Under the pieces are notes generated by a model, which saw only the letters and a program-made list of their open reading frames with translations, was not told the origin of the DNA and made no database searches. The position numbers were made by a program, and so were the translations under genes. Of a stretch of 64,000 nt of DNA, positions 1 to 7,119 are shown in pieces. Source of the stretch: Streptomyces pluripotens (GTDB taxonomy: Bacteria; Actinomycetota; Actinomycetes; Streptomycetales; Streptomycetaceae); NCBI RefSeq assembly GCF_000802245.2, contig NZ_CP021080.1, positions 1,798,001 through 1,862,000 on the forward strand. The letters are read 5' to 3'. The number at the start of each line of letters is the position of its first letter. The stretch's first letter is position 1.

Positions 1-865
1 GGTTCCGCAGGGAGAGCGCCATCTGACTGTAGGCCGGATAGTCCGACGAGGACACCCCCGTCCAGTCCTCGGCGGACTCGGCCCACACGTTGAGGTACTC
101 GCGCAGGAACGGGTCGGCCGTGGCGAATGCCTGTTCGTCCGTCTCGGCCACGTACAGCGGGATGCTGACCGCCACCTTGGGCTGGCGGTCCGTGCCCGCG
201 TGTTCCTCGCGGAAGGTGTCCAGGTACACCTCCACCATGTCCTTGGTGCGGGCGAGTTCCTCGCGGCGCGGCGGCGGAGTGACGAAGAGCCCGTGTCCGG
301 CCTCACCGATCCAGGCGAAGCTCTGCCGGGAGCGCACCGCGGCGCACCACACCGGAGGATGCGGCGCCTGGGTCGGGCGGGGCAGGGAGGTGGCGTCGCG
401 GTAGGAGAAGAAGGGGGTGTCCTCGGCGACCTTCTCCTCCGTCCACAGGCGCAGCACGGCCTCGATGGTGGCCTGGAACCGGGCCCGACTCTCGTCCAGC
501 GGGACGCCGAAGGCCGCGAACTCGTACGGCAGCCAGGCGCGGGCGAAGCCGACCTCGAGACGGCCGCCGCTGAGCGCGTCCACCATCGCCGTGTGTGCGG
601 CGAGTTGCACGGGGTGGTGGAAGGCAGCCTGGAGACAGCCGGTCATGAGCCGGATCCGGGACGTACTCGCCGCGACCGCGGACAGGAAGGACAGCGGGTC
701 GGGGCAGTAGCCGCCGTAGTCGCGCAGGTAGTGCTCGGTCATCTTGACGTAGTCGATGCCGGCCGCGTCGGCGAACCGGCTCAGGGCGAGTACGTCGCGG
801 AAGTAGGCGTTGGCGGACCGGCGGGCGGGCCGGCAGTCCGGCAGCAGCGAGATTCCGTGCTTCAT
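1..865 (-). CDS. LLM-class flavin/F420-dependent oxidoreductase (partial, runs off left edge)
   Basis: The frame opens at ATG 865 (MKHGISLLPDC) behind a GAGG ribosome site and stays open to base 1, giving 288 residues without the C-terminus. The sequence is typical of bacterial luciferase-like monooxygenases: an early TEHYLRDYGG segment, RIRLMTGCLQA, HPVQLAAHTAMVDALSGGRLEVGFARAW, and a later RPTQAPHPPVWCAAVRSRQSF segment. The family uses reduced FMN or F420 for hydroxylation, hydride transfer or related redox steps. It lies 31 bp downstream of the last CPBP-like gene on the same strand, so it is probably the distal gene of the azole-peptide operon and a tailoring enzyme. The substrate is inferred from position only. 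Whether the operon continues beyond base 1 cannot be seen. Confidence 0.85.
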   Translation of the reverse strand, partial: MKHGISLLPDCRPARRSANAYFRDVLALSRFADAAGIDYVKMTEHYLRDYGGYCPDPLSFLSAVAASTSRIRLMTGCLQAAFHHPVQLAAHTAMVDALSGGRLEVGFARAWLPYEFAAFGVPLDESRARFQATIEAVLRLWTEEKVAEDTPFFSYRDATSLPRPTQAPHPPVWCAAVRSRQSFAWIGEAGHGLFVTPPPRREELARTKDMVEVYLDTFREEHAGTDRQPKVAVSIPLYVAETDEQAFATADPFLREYLNVWAESAEDWTGVSSSDYPAYSQMALSLRN

Positions 866-896
866 GCGCACCTCACGGGTTGGAGAGGGGGTTCGG

Positions 897-1952
897 TCAG
901 GCACCGGCAAGGAGGAAGAAGGACCACTGCGCGGCGGCGGACGCGAGGACGTCCGGCGTGTGCAGGAACAGCAGGGAGTTGACGGTGGCGATCACGGCGA
1001 CGCCGGTGACCGCCGCGGGACCGGACCGGCGGACGGCCGGCAGCGAGCCGACGAGCAGCGTTGCCACGGCCGCGGCCAGCAAGCCGGCCACGGCACCAAG
1101 TGGCTTCAGGGCGAGGACCAGTCCGCCGCGCAGAGCCAGTTCCTCGACAAGCGGCTGGGCGGCCAGCACGGCCACCAGAGCTGGCCAGGGCAGGGTCCCG
1201 GCCAGCCCCCGCACCCGACCGGCCCACGAGGTGCGAGCCAGTCCTAGCCAGTTGCTGCCCCCGGAACTGGCGGAAGCCATGACGCGTCCCGCGGACGGGC
1301 TCCGGCCGCGGCCCTCGGCACCGCCCCCGGCAGCAAGAGCTCCGGACCCCGGAGCGGGCCCGAGGGGCGCGCGACCCTCGGCACCGGCTCGGAAGGGGCG
1401 TCGGACGCCGGGACCGACACCGGAGCCGGAGGGGCGTCCGGAGCCGGGACCGGCGCCGTCGTCGCCCGCGGATCCGGGCGGGGAGGCGGCCCCGGAACGG
1501 GGTCCCAGGCGCCCGGACCAAGACGGTGCACGGGTGCCGCTGCCCGATCGAGGCCCGCCGCGCGCGGTCCCGGCTCGCCCCGGCATGCGTGGGCGCCTCC
1601 GCACACGCGCGCGCAGCAGGGCCACAGCGTCCGCGGTGACCACTGCGAGGAGACAGGCGGCAGCGAACTCGCCGGTGCCGAGCAGCAGTCCGGCGGGGAC
1701 GAGAAGCAGGTCGGCCCGGGAGCAGGCCAGGGTGTGGAGCAACCGTCCGGGTCCCGGGGCCACGAAGCCAAGGGCGCCGGCACCGAGGAGCATCAGGACC
1801 GCAGCGCCGGCCGTGCACGTGGCCCACAGCGCGTCCACGACCTCCCGGCCGGTGCGCGGGGCGCGGATCCGGCAGCGCAGACGGCCGGCCAGCAGATACC
1901 CGGCGGTGACCGTCGCGACGCCGATGAGCCCGCCGGTCACGCCGCCGGTCAC
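897..1952 (-). CDS. CPBP-like multi-spanning membrane protein, degenerate active site
   Basis: This 351-residue protein starts at GTG 1952, whose codon overlaps the preceding stop as GTGA. It has about three hydrophobic segments in residues 1-110, a Gly/Pro/Ser/Arg-rich spacer over about 111-235, and a second hydrophobic block containing QPLVEELALRGG (Glu pair near residue 270). That matches motif 1 (EExxxR) of the CPBP (Rce1/Abi) intramembrane protease family. The expected later histidine motifs are not clear, so catalytic activity is doubtful. It sits in a run of coupled genes downstream of a canonical CPBP gene, so it may be an immunity, maturation or export partner. The fold is moderately supported; the role is inference. 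Confidence 0.6.
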   Translation of the reverse strand: MTGGVTGGLIGVATVTAGYLLAGRLRCRIRAPRTGREVVDALWATCTAGAAVLMLLGAGALGFVAPGPGRLLHTLACSRADLLLVPAGLLLGTGEFAAACLLAVVTADAVALLRARVRRRPRMPGRAGTARGGPRSGSGTRAPSWSGRLGPRSGAASPPGSAGDDGAGPGSGRPSGSGVGPGVRRPFRAGAEGRAPLGPAPGSGALAAGGGAEGRGRSPSAGRVMASASSGGSNWLGLARTSWAGRVRGLAGTLPWPALVAVLAAQPLVEELALRGGLVLALKPLGAVAGLLAAAVATLLVGSLPAVRRSGPAAVTGVAVIATVNSLLFLHTPDVLASAAAQWSFFLLAGA

Positions 1953-2287
1953 CGCGGGCCCCCTGGCTCGGCCGCCGGGCTCGTCACCGGCGCGAGAGAC
2001 GCCCGGGTCCCGGCCCCCACCGAGGCCGCGCGCGCACGCGCGCGGCTCCGCGGCTCGGCCGGGACAGCGGTCCCGGCCGGTCCCGGCACGGCGGTGGGCG
2101 CCCCGGCACCGATCTCCCCCACGGCGCGGCGCGGCGGGGACCCTGTCCCGGAGCGGGGGAGGAAACCGGCCCAGCCCCCCGGCGGCACGTCGACCGTGCC
2201 GGAACCGGTCACCGCCCGCGCCGGCCGCAGGCCGACGCCGTCTCCAGCCACTACCGGCGCCGCGCCCGCGCCGTGGGCCCGGGTCAT
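1949..2287 (-). CDS. Low-complexity 112-residue protein, translationally coupled on both sides (tentative)
   Basis: An ATG at 2287 overlaps the stop of the upstream CPBP gene as ATGA, and its own stop overlaps the next start as GTGA at 1949-1952. The product (MTRAHGAGAAPVV...) is rich in Gly, Ala, Pro and Arg with no membrane segment and no family I recognise. Most codons end in G or C, as expected for coding DNA here, but the composition alone could arise by chance in such GC-rich sequence. The two exact stop-start overlaps are the main argument that it is real. Alternatively it is a non-functional bridge between two CPBP genes, or the following gene has an N-terminal extension in another frame. 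Confidence 0.4.
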   Translation of the reverse strand: MTRAHGAGAAPVVAGDGVGLRPARAVTGSGTVDVPPGGWAGFLPRSGTGSPPRRAVGEIGAGAPTAVPGPAGTAVPAEPRSRARARAASVGAGTRASLAPVTSPAAEPGGPR

Positions 2288-3075
2288 CGGGTTGCTCCCG
2301 GTTGGACGACGACCGGGCGGTGACGCCAGACGTGCCAGTTGAACAGGGCGTGCCCCAGGGCGGCGGCGAGGACCGTGCCGAGTGCGAGGGTCGCCACCGT
2401 GGCGAGGACGGAAAGCGGCAGTTTGGCCAGGACCTGGCGCCAGCCGAAGAACACGTGCGACAGGGCGAAGGCCGCCACCGCCGCGACCACTCCCGTCGCG
2501 CGGGCGACTGGGGTGTCCAGTTGCACGGCCAGCCGCAGCAGCACGCCCCGGAAGACGCACTCCTCGGCGACCGCGGTGGCCAGGAGCCAGCCGAGGGCGA
2601 GGTTCAGATCCGTGTCGCGGCGGGTGGGTGTCCACCTCCGGTCGGCGCCCGTGTGCGCGGCCGACCGGAGGGGAGCCACCGTGCCGCCCAGCCCGACCGG
2701 CCGCAGCCGGCCCGGTGCCGCCCCCTCCCCGGAGGCCGGCGTGCGCGCCACCGCGGGCGGGCGGCGGGCCGCCGTCCGGCTGATCCAGCCGTCGGCCCGC
2801 ACGACCACGGCCCCGAGCAGCAGTCCCGCGCCGACGGCCGCCACCGCGCGGGCGGCCCCTGGCCCGCCCCGCCACAGCCATCCCGGCCCGAGCAGGAGCA
2901 GCCCGCAGCCCGCCGTGACGGCGAGCACGGACACGTGCACCGGCACCATCCGCACCCCACGCGCGTCCAGCCGGCGCACATGGAGATGCGAGGCGAGGGT
3001 CGTCCCGGAGGCGGCGGTCAGGGCCAGCCAGGCCAGCGCCCACAGCCGTGCGTCATGGGTAGGGATGGGGGTCAT
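2284..3075 (-). CDS. CPBP-family intramembrane protease (SagE-like)
   Basis: This 263-residue membrane protein has hydrophobic segments near residues 11-30, 45-65, 76-95, 157-172, 190-208 and 218-245. It carries all CPBP hallmarks: EECVFRG at 171-177, SHVFFGW with His207, and GHALFN with His242 and Asn246. CPBP proteins are Rce1-like intramembrane endopeptidases. In streptolysin-type loci the SagE member has been linked to leader removal and self-protection. Its start overlaps the YcaO gene's 3' end by 23 bp, placing it right after the cyclodehydratase as in sag operons. Residues 100-155 form a Pro/Arg/Gly-rich loop. Cleavage of the CCCC precursor's leader is the natural inference but is not shown here. 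Confidence 0.85.
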   Translation of the reverse strand: MTPIPTHDARLWALAWLALTAASGTTLASHLHVRRLDARGVRMVPVHVSVLAVTAGCGLLLLGPGWLWRGGPGAARAVAAVGAGLLLGAVVVRADGWISRTAARRPPAVARTPASGEGAAPGRLRPVGLGGTVAPLRSAAHTGADRRWTPTRRDTDLNLALGWLLATAVAEECVFRGVLLRLAVQLDTPVARATGVVAAVAAFALSHVFFGWRQVLAKLPLSVLATVATLALGTVLAAALGHALFNWHVWRHRPVVVQPGATR

Positions 3076-4423
3076 ACCGCCGGAATCCTCCGTACTGCTC
3101 GAAACGGCGGTGGGCCGCCGGGGGCGCGCTGGGCAGTGGCAGGCTGAGCGTGTCCGGCGACCAGACCCGCTGCACGCTGAAGCCGAGGTCCTCGATATCC
3201 ACGGTCGACAGGTCGGCCCAGTACAGGCGCTTGCCCGAATCCCGGAAGGCCGCGACCAGGGACCGTACGACCTCCTTCGGCGTGCCCTGGGTGTCCGGGG
3301 GCAGGTCGGCGGCGGTCGCCCGGTCGCAGTCAGCGAACCGGCGTTCGACCAGGCGGCTTCCCTGGGCTCCCGCGTAGTGGCCGACGTTGGCCTCCAGGTC
3401 GTAGAAGTCGTTGTCGGCCGCCTCGCTGGGGCCGCCCCGGGCGCGCTCCTCGATGGCCACCCAGGCAGCGAGCCACTGCACGCCCGCGGCTTCCAGCAGC
3501 GCCCGGTACATCGCGGGCACCAGCCGGGCTCCGCTGCCCAGGCCGATGGCGACGCGGGGCAGCAGTCCCTCCGGCTGGCGCAGTAGGCAGGCCACGCTGA
3601 AGCCGGGCAGGTCCGCGTTGGGCAACAGGTGGAACTCGGGGTCGACCGGGGTGTCCGGGAAGCGCTGCTCCAGGATGCGGGTCAGGTGGCGGGTCCGTTC
3701 GTCCAGTTCGATGCGTACGCTGCGCAGGGCGCCGTGCCAGTGGCCCATCGCGGAGTCGAGCTGGACGACCTCCTCCAGCGCGGCGCACAGGGCGCGGCCG
3801 GGGTCGGTGTGGGCGGCGGTCCCGGTGGTGACGGCCGACTGCAGCCACAGTTCGCCGGTGTCCGGGAGGTGGCCGAGCAGGAACCACTGGGCGGGCACCC
3901 AGCAGTCGTCCTCGCCCAGCAGGGACCTCAGCCGCACCCAGTCCAGGGGCGCGTCGGGGGTGAACGGCTGGTAGGGGAAGCCGTCGCGGGCGTACTGCTC
4001 GGGGGTGAACAGGCCGAACGCGTCGAGAGGCAGGGTGGGTTCGCCGGCCTCGGACAGCTCCGCCCAGGTGGCCCGGCGGGCCGGGAACCGGCCTTCGGCG
4101 ACCACGGCGTGGCCGGCGTACCGTTCCAGGGACTCGGCGAGCACCCGGATGTGGCTTTCGAACGGTACGGTGCCCGAGCCGCCCAGATGGAAGCTGCCGG
4201 GTTTGGGTGCGGGCCGGCCCTGCAGGACGTGGACGCCGGCCAGGTCACCGCTGGCGATCAACATGCGGGGGCCGGTGCGGGTGCGGCTGAGGAAGCCCAT
4301 CGAGGTGAGCACCCCGCACAACGGGCTGTGCATCCGGGAGCGCAGGGCCGTGGCCCGCTCGTCCTCGTCGCGCAGCAGCCGCAGGTCAAGGGCCACCGGT
4401 TCGGTGCTCAGGGTGTCAGTCAT
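3053..4423 (-). CDS. YcaO-domain azoline cyclodehydratase (SagD-like)
   Basis: This 456-residue protein is read from ATG 4423, which overlaps the stop of the E1-like gene by 8 bp (ATGACTGA). It shows YcaO features: the nucleotide/Mg motif AESLERYAG at residues 96-104, ALEEVVQLDSAMGHWHG in the middle, and a C-terminus ending PHPYP. That C-terminus fits the PxPxP tail typical of azoline-forming YcaO enzymes. The family uses ATP to activate backbone amides so that Cys, Ser or Thr side chains cyclise to thiazolines or oxazolines. The neighbouring E1-like protein would supply leader binding. The likely substrate is the CCCCS precursor encoded at 6733-6584. Confidence 0.93.
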   Translation of the reverse strand: MTDTLSTEPVALDLRLLRDEDERATALRSRMHSPLCGVLTSMGFLSRTRTGPRMLIASGDLAGVHVLQGRPAPKPGSFHLGGSGTVPFESHIRVLAESLERYAGHAVVAEGRFPARRATWAELSEAGEPTLPLDAFGLFTPEQYARDGFPYQPFTPDAPLDWVRLRSLLGEDDCWVPAQWFLLGHLPDTGELWLQSAVTTGTAAHTDPGRALCAALEEVVQLDSAMGHWHGALRSVRIELDERTRHLTRILEQRFPDTPVDPEFHLLPNADLPGFSVACLLRQPEGLLPRVAIGLGSGARLVPAMYRALLEAAGVQWLAAWVAIEERARGGPSEAADNDFYDLEANVGHYAGAQGSRLVERRFADCDRATAADLPPDTQGTPKEVVRSLVAAFRDSGKRLYWADLSTVDIEDLGFSVQRVWSPDTLSLPLPSAPPAAHRRFEQYGGFRRYDPHPYP

Positions 4424-5453
4424 CCAGCCACGTCCTCGGGTCGAAGACGAGGCTCGTGTCGTCACGCTCGGGCACCGGGGCGCAGCCGCGGCAGCCGGGC
4501 ATGCGCAGCACCTCGTTGTAGGCGATCTCCATCGTCGGCAGGTAGACGCCGAGGACCTTGTCGATGCTGAAGGTGCTGCCGGAGTGCAGGTAGTTGACGG
4601 TCTCCAGGCCCAGGTGGGAGGCGAGCAGACCGGTGAGCGCAGGCAGCACGGGCGCCTCGCCGGCCAGGACGTCACCCTTGGCAAGGGCGTTCTTGTAGGT
4701 CAGGTAGGAGGACGCCTCGCGCAGGTTCATGGTGACCCGGGTCTCGAAACACTCCCAGCAGGCCGAGCGGTGCGGGACGACGGTGGGGCCGACGAAGACG
4801 AAGGGCCCGTCGAGTGCACCGTGGATCCAGGTGATGTTCAGCTCCTGGGCGAGCCGGTTGAACGCGCGGAACCTGAGGGGCCGGATGGTGCTCTCGGCGA
4901 GGACGGCGAAGGAGTCTCGCCAGGGGGCGAACTCCTCGGCCAGGGCGGCGACGTCGAGCCCGTCGTGGAGGGCGGCGGGCTCCAACTCGGTGAAGCGTTT
5001 CCACAGCGGGTCGGCGGCGCCGGGCCGGCTGACCGGAATGCGCAGCGCACCGCCGGACTGGGCCTCGATCTGCTCGGTGATCCGGGGGTCACCGAGCAGC
5101 AGCAGCCGGTCGGCGAAGCGGGGTGCCTCGGCCGCGGCACCGATGGTCGCCACCTGCTCCACATAAGCGTCGAGGGCGCCGGTCGGCGTCTCCTCGATAA
5201 CACCGAGGCCGTAGAGGTGATCGACGACCGCCTCCACATCGGCACGGCTGACGCCTTCACGTTTGGCCAGATCTCGACGACTGAGCGAGCCATCCAGGCC
5301 CGAGACGATGTTGAAGAGTTTTCCCCCCTCGGTCTCGTCAGTGAGCGTGAATGATCTCGGATTCCACACGCCGGTCCGCAATTCCACGACGTCGGGGCTG
5401 TGCCCGATGACCGTGAACGCTTTTCGGACACGCGGGTTTATTGCGCTTGCCAT
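4416..5453 (-). CDS. E1-like TOMM leader-binding cyclodehydratase partner (SagC/ocin-ThiF-like)
   Basis: The start at ATG 5453 (MASAINPRVRK) follows GGGGAGAAGGA, giving 345 residues. An upstream in-frame extension has no ribosome site. The N-terminal part (about residues 8-95: FTVIGHSPDVVELRTGVWNP, then KLFNIVSGLDGSLSRRDLAKREGVSRADVEAVVDHL) looks like the winged-helix peptide-recognition element that binds RiPP leaders. The C-terminal half is E1/ThiF-like, with CWEC at 232-235 and CRGC at 321-324 forming the usual four-Cys zinc site. These proteins present the precursor to YcaO and potentiate it. The gene is coupled to the YcaO gene by an 8-bp overlap, consistent with equimolar partners. The 126 bp before it hold no other gene. 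Confidence 0.9.
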   Translation of the reverse strand: MASAINPRVRKAFTVIGHSPDVVELRTGVWNPRSFTLTDETEGGKLFNIVSGLDGSLSRRDLAKREGVSRADVEAVVDHLYGLGVIEETPTGALDAYVEQVATIGAAAEAPRFADRLLLLGDPRITEQIEAQSGGALRIPVSRPGAADPLWKRFTELEPAALHDGLDVAALAEEFAPWRDSFAVLAESTIRPLRFRAFNRLAQELNITWIHGALDGPFVFVGPTVVPHRSACWECFETRVTMNLREASSYLTYKNALAKGDVLAGEAPVLPALTGLLASHLGLETVNYLHSGSTFSIDKVLGVYLPTMEIAYNEVLRMPGCRGCAPVPERDDTSLVFDPRTWLDD

Positions 5454-5579
5454 TCCTTCTCCCCGATGCATCGGAACAGTACGGCACCGCCCTGCCGGAG
5501 TCGCGTTCCGCAAGAAGATGGAAAGTGGCAGCGCGGAACAGGCAGACGTGCCGAAATCCGGAAGTCTTTACCGAACCCG

Positions 5580-6503
5580 TCAGCGCGGAGTACCCACGAT
5601 CACGGTATGCACTAGGCATTCATAGACGCCGTCAATATCGAGCGCATTGTTGGACTCGTCGTCGTAGAAGCCCGAGAAGTCCACGGCGCCGAGGCCGAGG
5701 GCCGTGACGGCGAGGTGCGCGTTCTGGGCGATCGCACCGGCCTCGTGGAAGACGAAGCGCATACCGCGCGGGCCGTACTTGCGCATGGCCCGCCAGGGCC
5801 GGGCGACCAGCAGCAGCACGGCGGCGGCGCGATCGAGTTCCACGGTGCCGTCCTGCACGTCGAAGGAGGCGAGCAGGGTGTCGACGGCCTCGGGACCGGC
5901 GTGCCGAGCAAGGGCGTCACGGTCCGGGAGGTAGCGCAGGACGCCGGGGTCCATGCCGGCCACCCGCCGCACGGCCACCCACAGCTGTACGGGGTACAGG
6001 CCACCGGCGCTCGGTGCGGCGCGCAGGGCCACCGGCACCGTGCCGCCGGTCATCAGGTCGGCGACGCCCTCGGCGGTCACGGAGGCGGCGTGACGCACCA
6101 CGGCGGCCAGTTCCTCCTGCCGCACGGGCTCGCCCGACCAGGTGCGCACGCTGCGCCGGGAGGCGACAGCCGCGGTCAGACCGGCCTCCAGCGGGCTGGA
6201 CGGGGCAAGGGGCAGCAGGTCGGCGCCGGCCTCGGGTTCGCGGTCGGTGCGGGAGCGGGTGACGACCTCGCAGTCGGCGCCGTAGGAGGCGATGGACAGC
6301 AGGGTCTCGCGGTCGCAGCGGCGCAGCCGGGAGGCGAGCAGGAACTCCTCGGCGGGGCGTGGAAACCGGTCGGAGGAGAGGTTGTCCAGGCGTAACGCGT
6401 GGGTGCGCAGACCCACTCCGGCCAGGCCCGGACTGATCGTGCGGCGCGCGGTGGACGCCACGGAGGACAGGATGAGGTCGGAGTCGACTGGGGTGTCGCC
6501 CAC
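5580..6503 (-). CDS. McbC/SagB-type azoline dehydrogenase (nitroreductase fold)
   Basis: I chose GTG 6503 (VGDTPVDSDLIL), about 10 bases after AAGAAGGG, giving 307 residues. A longer frame reaching back to 6626 would overlap the precursor gene and reads as low-complexity sequence. Features of FMN-dependent SagB-type dehydrogenases are visible: ASRRSVRTWSGEPV, PSAGGLYPVQLWVAV, and FVFHEAGAIAQNAHLAVTALGLGAVDFSGFYD near the C-terminus. The enzyme would oxidise azolines to aromatic thiazoles and oxazoles. It is the first gene after the precursor and a palindromic stem-loop, matching the sagA-sagB order. Its presence implies the final product contains azoles rather than only azolines. Confidence 0.92.
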   Translation of the reverse strand: MGDTPVDSDLILSSVASTARRTISPGLAGVGLRTHALRLDNLSSDRFPRPAEEFLLASRLRRCDRETLLSIASYGADCEVVTRSRTDREPEAGADLLPLAPSSPLEAGLTAAVASRRSVRTWSGEPVRQEELAAVVRHAASVTAEGVADLMTGGTVPVALRAAPSAGGLYPVQLWVAVRRVAGMDPGVLRYLPDRDALARHAGPEAVDTLLASFDVQDGTVELDRAAAVLLLVARPWRAMRKYGPRGMRFVFHEAGAIAQNAHLAVTALGLGAVDFSGFYDDESNNALDIDGVYECLVHTVIVGTPR

Positions 6504-6542
6504 TGGCGGGAATCCCTTCTTCACGCCCTGGGTGGAGCCGGG

Positions 6543-6560
6543 CGGGCCGCATGCGGCCCG
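6543..6560 (-). terminator. Palindromic stem-loop between precursor and dehydrogenase genes
   Basis: A perfect 18-bp palindrome (CGGGCCGCA and its complement) lies between the precursor stop at 6584 and the dehydrogenase start at 6503. Partial complementarity extends on both sides. It could act as a leaky terminator giving more precursor than enzyme mRNA, as described for the hairpin after sagA in streptococci. No T-tract is visible, so function is inferred from position. Confidence 0.5.
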
Positions 6561-6583
6561 ACCCGACCCCAGGGCTGCGGATG

Positions 6584-6733
6584 TCAGCCGCGCGGGCGGA
6601 CGACGGCACCGGAGCAGCAGCAGCACGCACCGGGCACGAGAACGGCCTGGTTGCCGGCCGCGCCGAACGCCTCAAGGGCCGGCTGCGCGGAACGGCTGCG
6701 GTGCTCGGTGACGACCTTCGCCGTGAGCTTCAT
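6584..6733 (-). CDS. TOMM (thiazole/oxazole-modified) RiPP precursor peptide, CCCCS core
   Basis: The start ATG 6733 sits five bases after GGAGG, the best ribosome site in the cluster, and the stop is at 6584. The 49-residue product begins MKLTAKVVTEHRSR and ends VLVPGACCCCSGAVVRPRG. Residues 1-35 would be leader. Residues 37-41 are four consecutive Cys followed by Ser, all substrates for the neighbouring cyclodehydratase. The layout resembles SagA, the streptolysin S precursor, whose leader ends ...VAPGG before a run of Cys, and the first residues (MKLTAKVV versus MLKFTSNIL) are loosely similar. It heads an A-B-C-D-E series of sag-like genes. It is short enough for automatic annotation to miss. 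The predicted product would contain up to four thiazoles and one oxazole; cleavage site and mature structure are unknown. Confidence 0.88.
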   Translation of the reverse strand: MKLTAKVVTEHRSRSAQPALEAFGAAGNQAVLVPGACCCCSGAVVRPRG

Positions 6734-7119
6734 GATGACCTCCGAATTCTGGACGACAGGTTTGCTGTACAGGCCCGGGAAGATCGGGCTTCCGGCTGGA
6801 GGATCACTTGCTGGCGGAACGGACCCTTCAGGAAAACCGCGTTCCCGGCCGTCACAACGTGGGCCCTTCGGTGTGACGCGACGAACCTAACACCATTTGG
6901 CTGGAACCAGTCAACCCCCAATCGATGAACAAGATGAGGGACCGCGCAATACTCTGGAAACACACCAATAAACCGGATGGCCGCCCTCCGATTTACCTGA
7001 CGGCAACAAATAAGCAGGAGCAGCTCTTTTCTGTTTCTTTTACCTCCTTTTCCTTGTTGTACCGGGCGGGCCGCCTTTAGTTTCTGGTGGCCTGCGGTGG
7101 ACGCGGAGAAGGAGATGAC
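6734..7119. other. Divergent regulatory region between precursor and P450 genes
   Basis: This 386-bp gap separates the precursor and P450 starts. It is clearly more AT-rich than its surroundings, including a pyrimidine run at about 7024-7058 and an A/T-rich stretch near 6950-7020. The frames crossing it look non-coding. It contains a promoter-like pair facing the precursor (listed separately) and presumably a promoter for the P450. No regulator gene is present in the visible part of the cluster, so control may be global or encoded left of the window. Confidence 0.6.
6884..6914 (-). promoter_or_regulatory. Candidate housekeeping-type promoter for the precursor operon
   Basis: On the minus strand TTGACT (6914-6909) is followed after 18 or 19 bases by TTAGGT/TAGGTT (6890-6884). 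This is close to the -35 TTGACN and -10 TAGRRT elements of Streptomyces vegetative promoters. Transcription from here would leave a leader of roughly 145 nt before the precursor start. It was found by eye only. Confidence 0.4.

Noticed and set aside
880..3586. Long plus-strand frames across the left part of the azole cluster
   Set aside because: They are Pro/Arg/Ala-rich shadows of the minus-strand membrane-protein and YcaO genes, with no recognisable motif.
5454..5579. Possible extra small gene between the dehydrogenase and E1-like genes
   Set aside because: No start with a ribosome site gives a coherent peptide, and the longer in-frame extension of the E1-like protein lacks conserved features.
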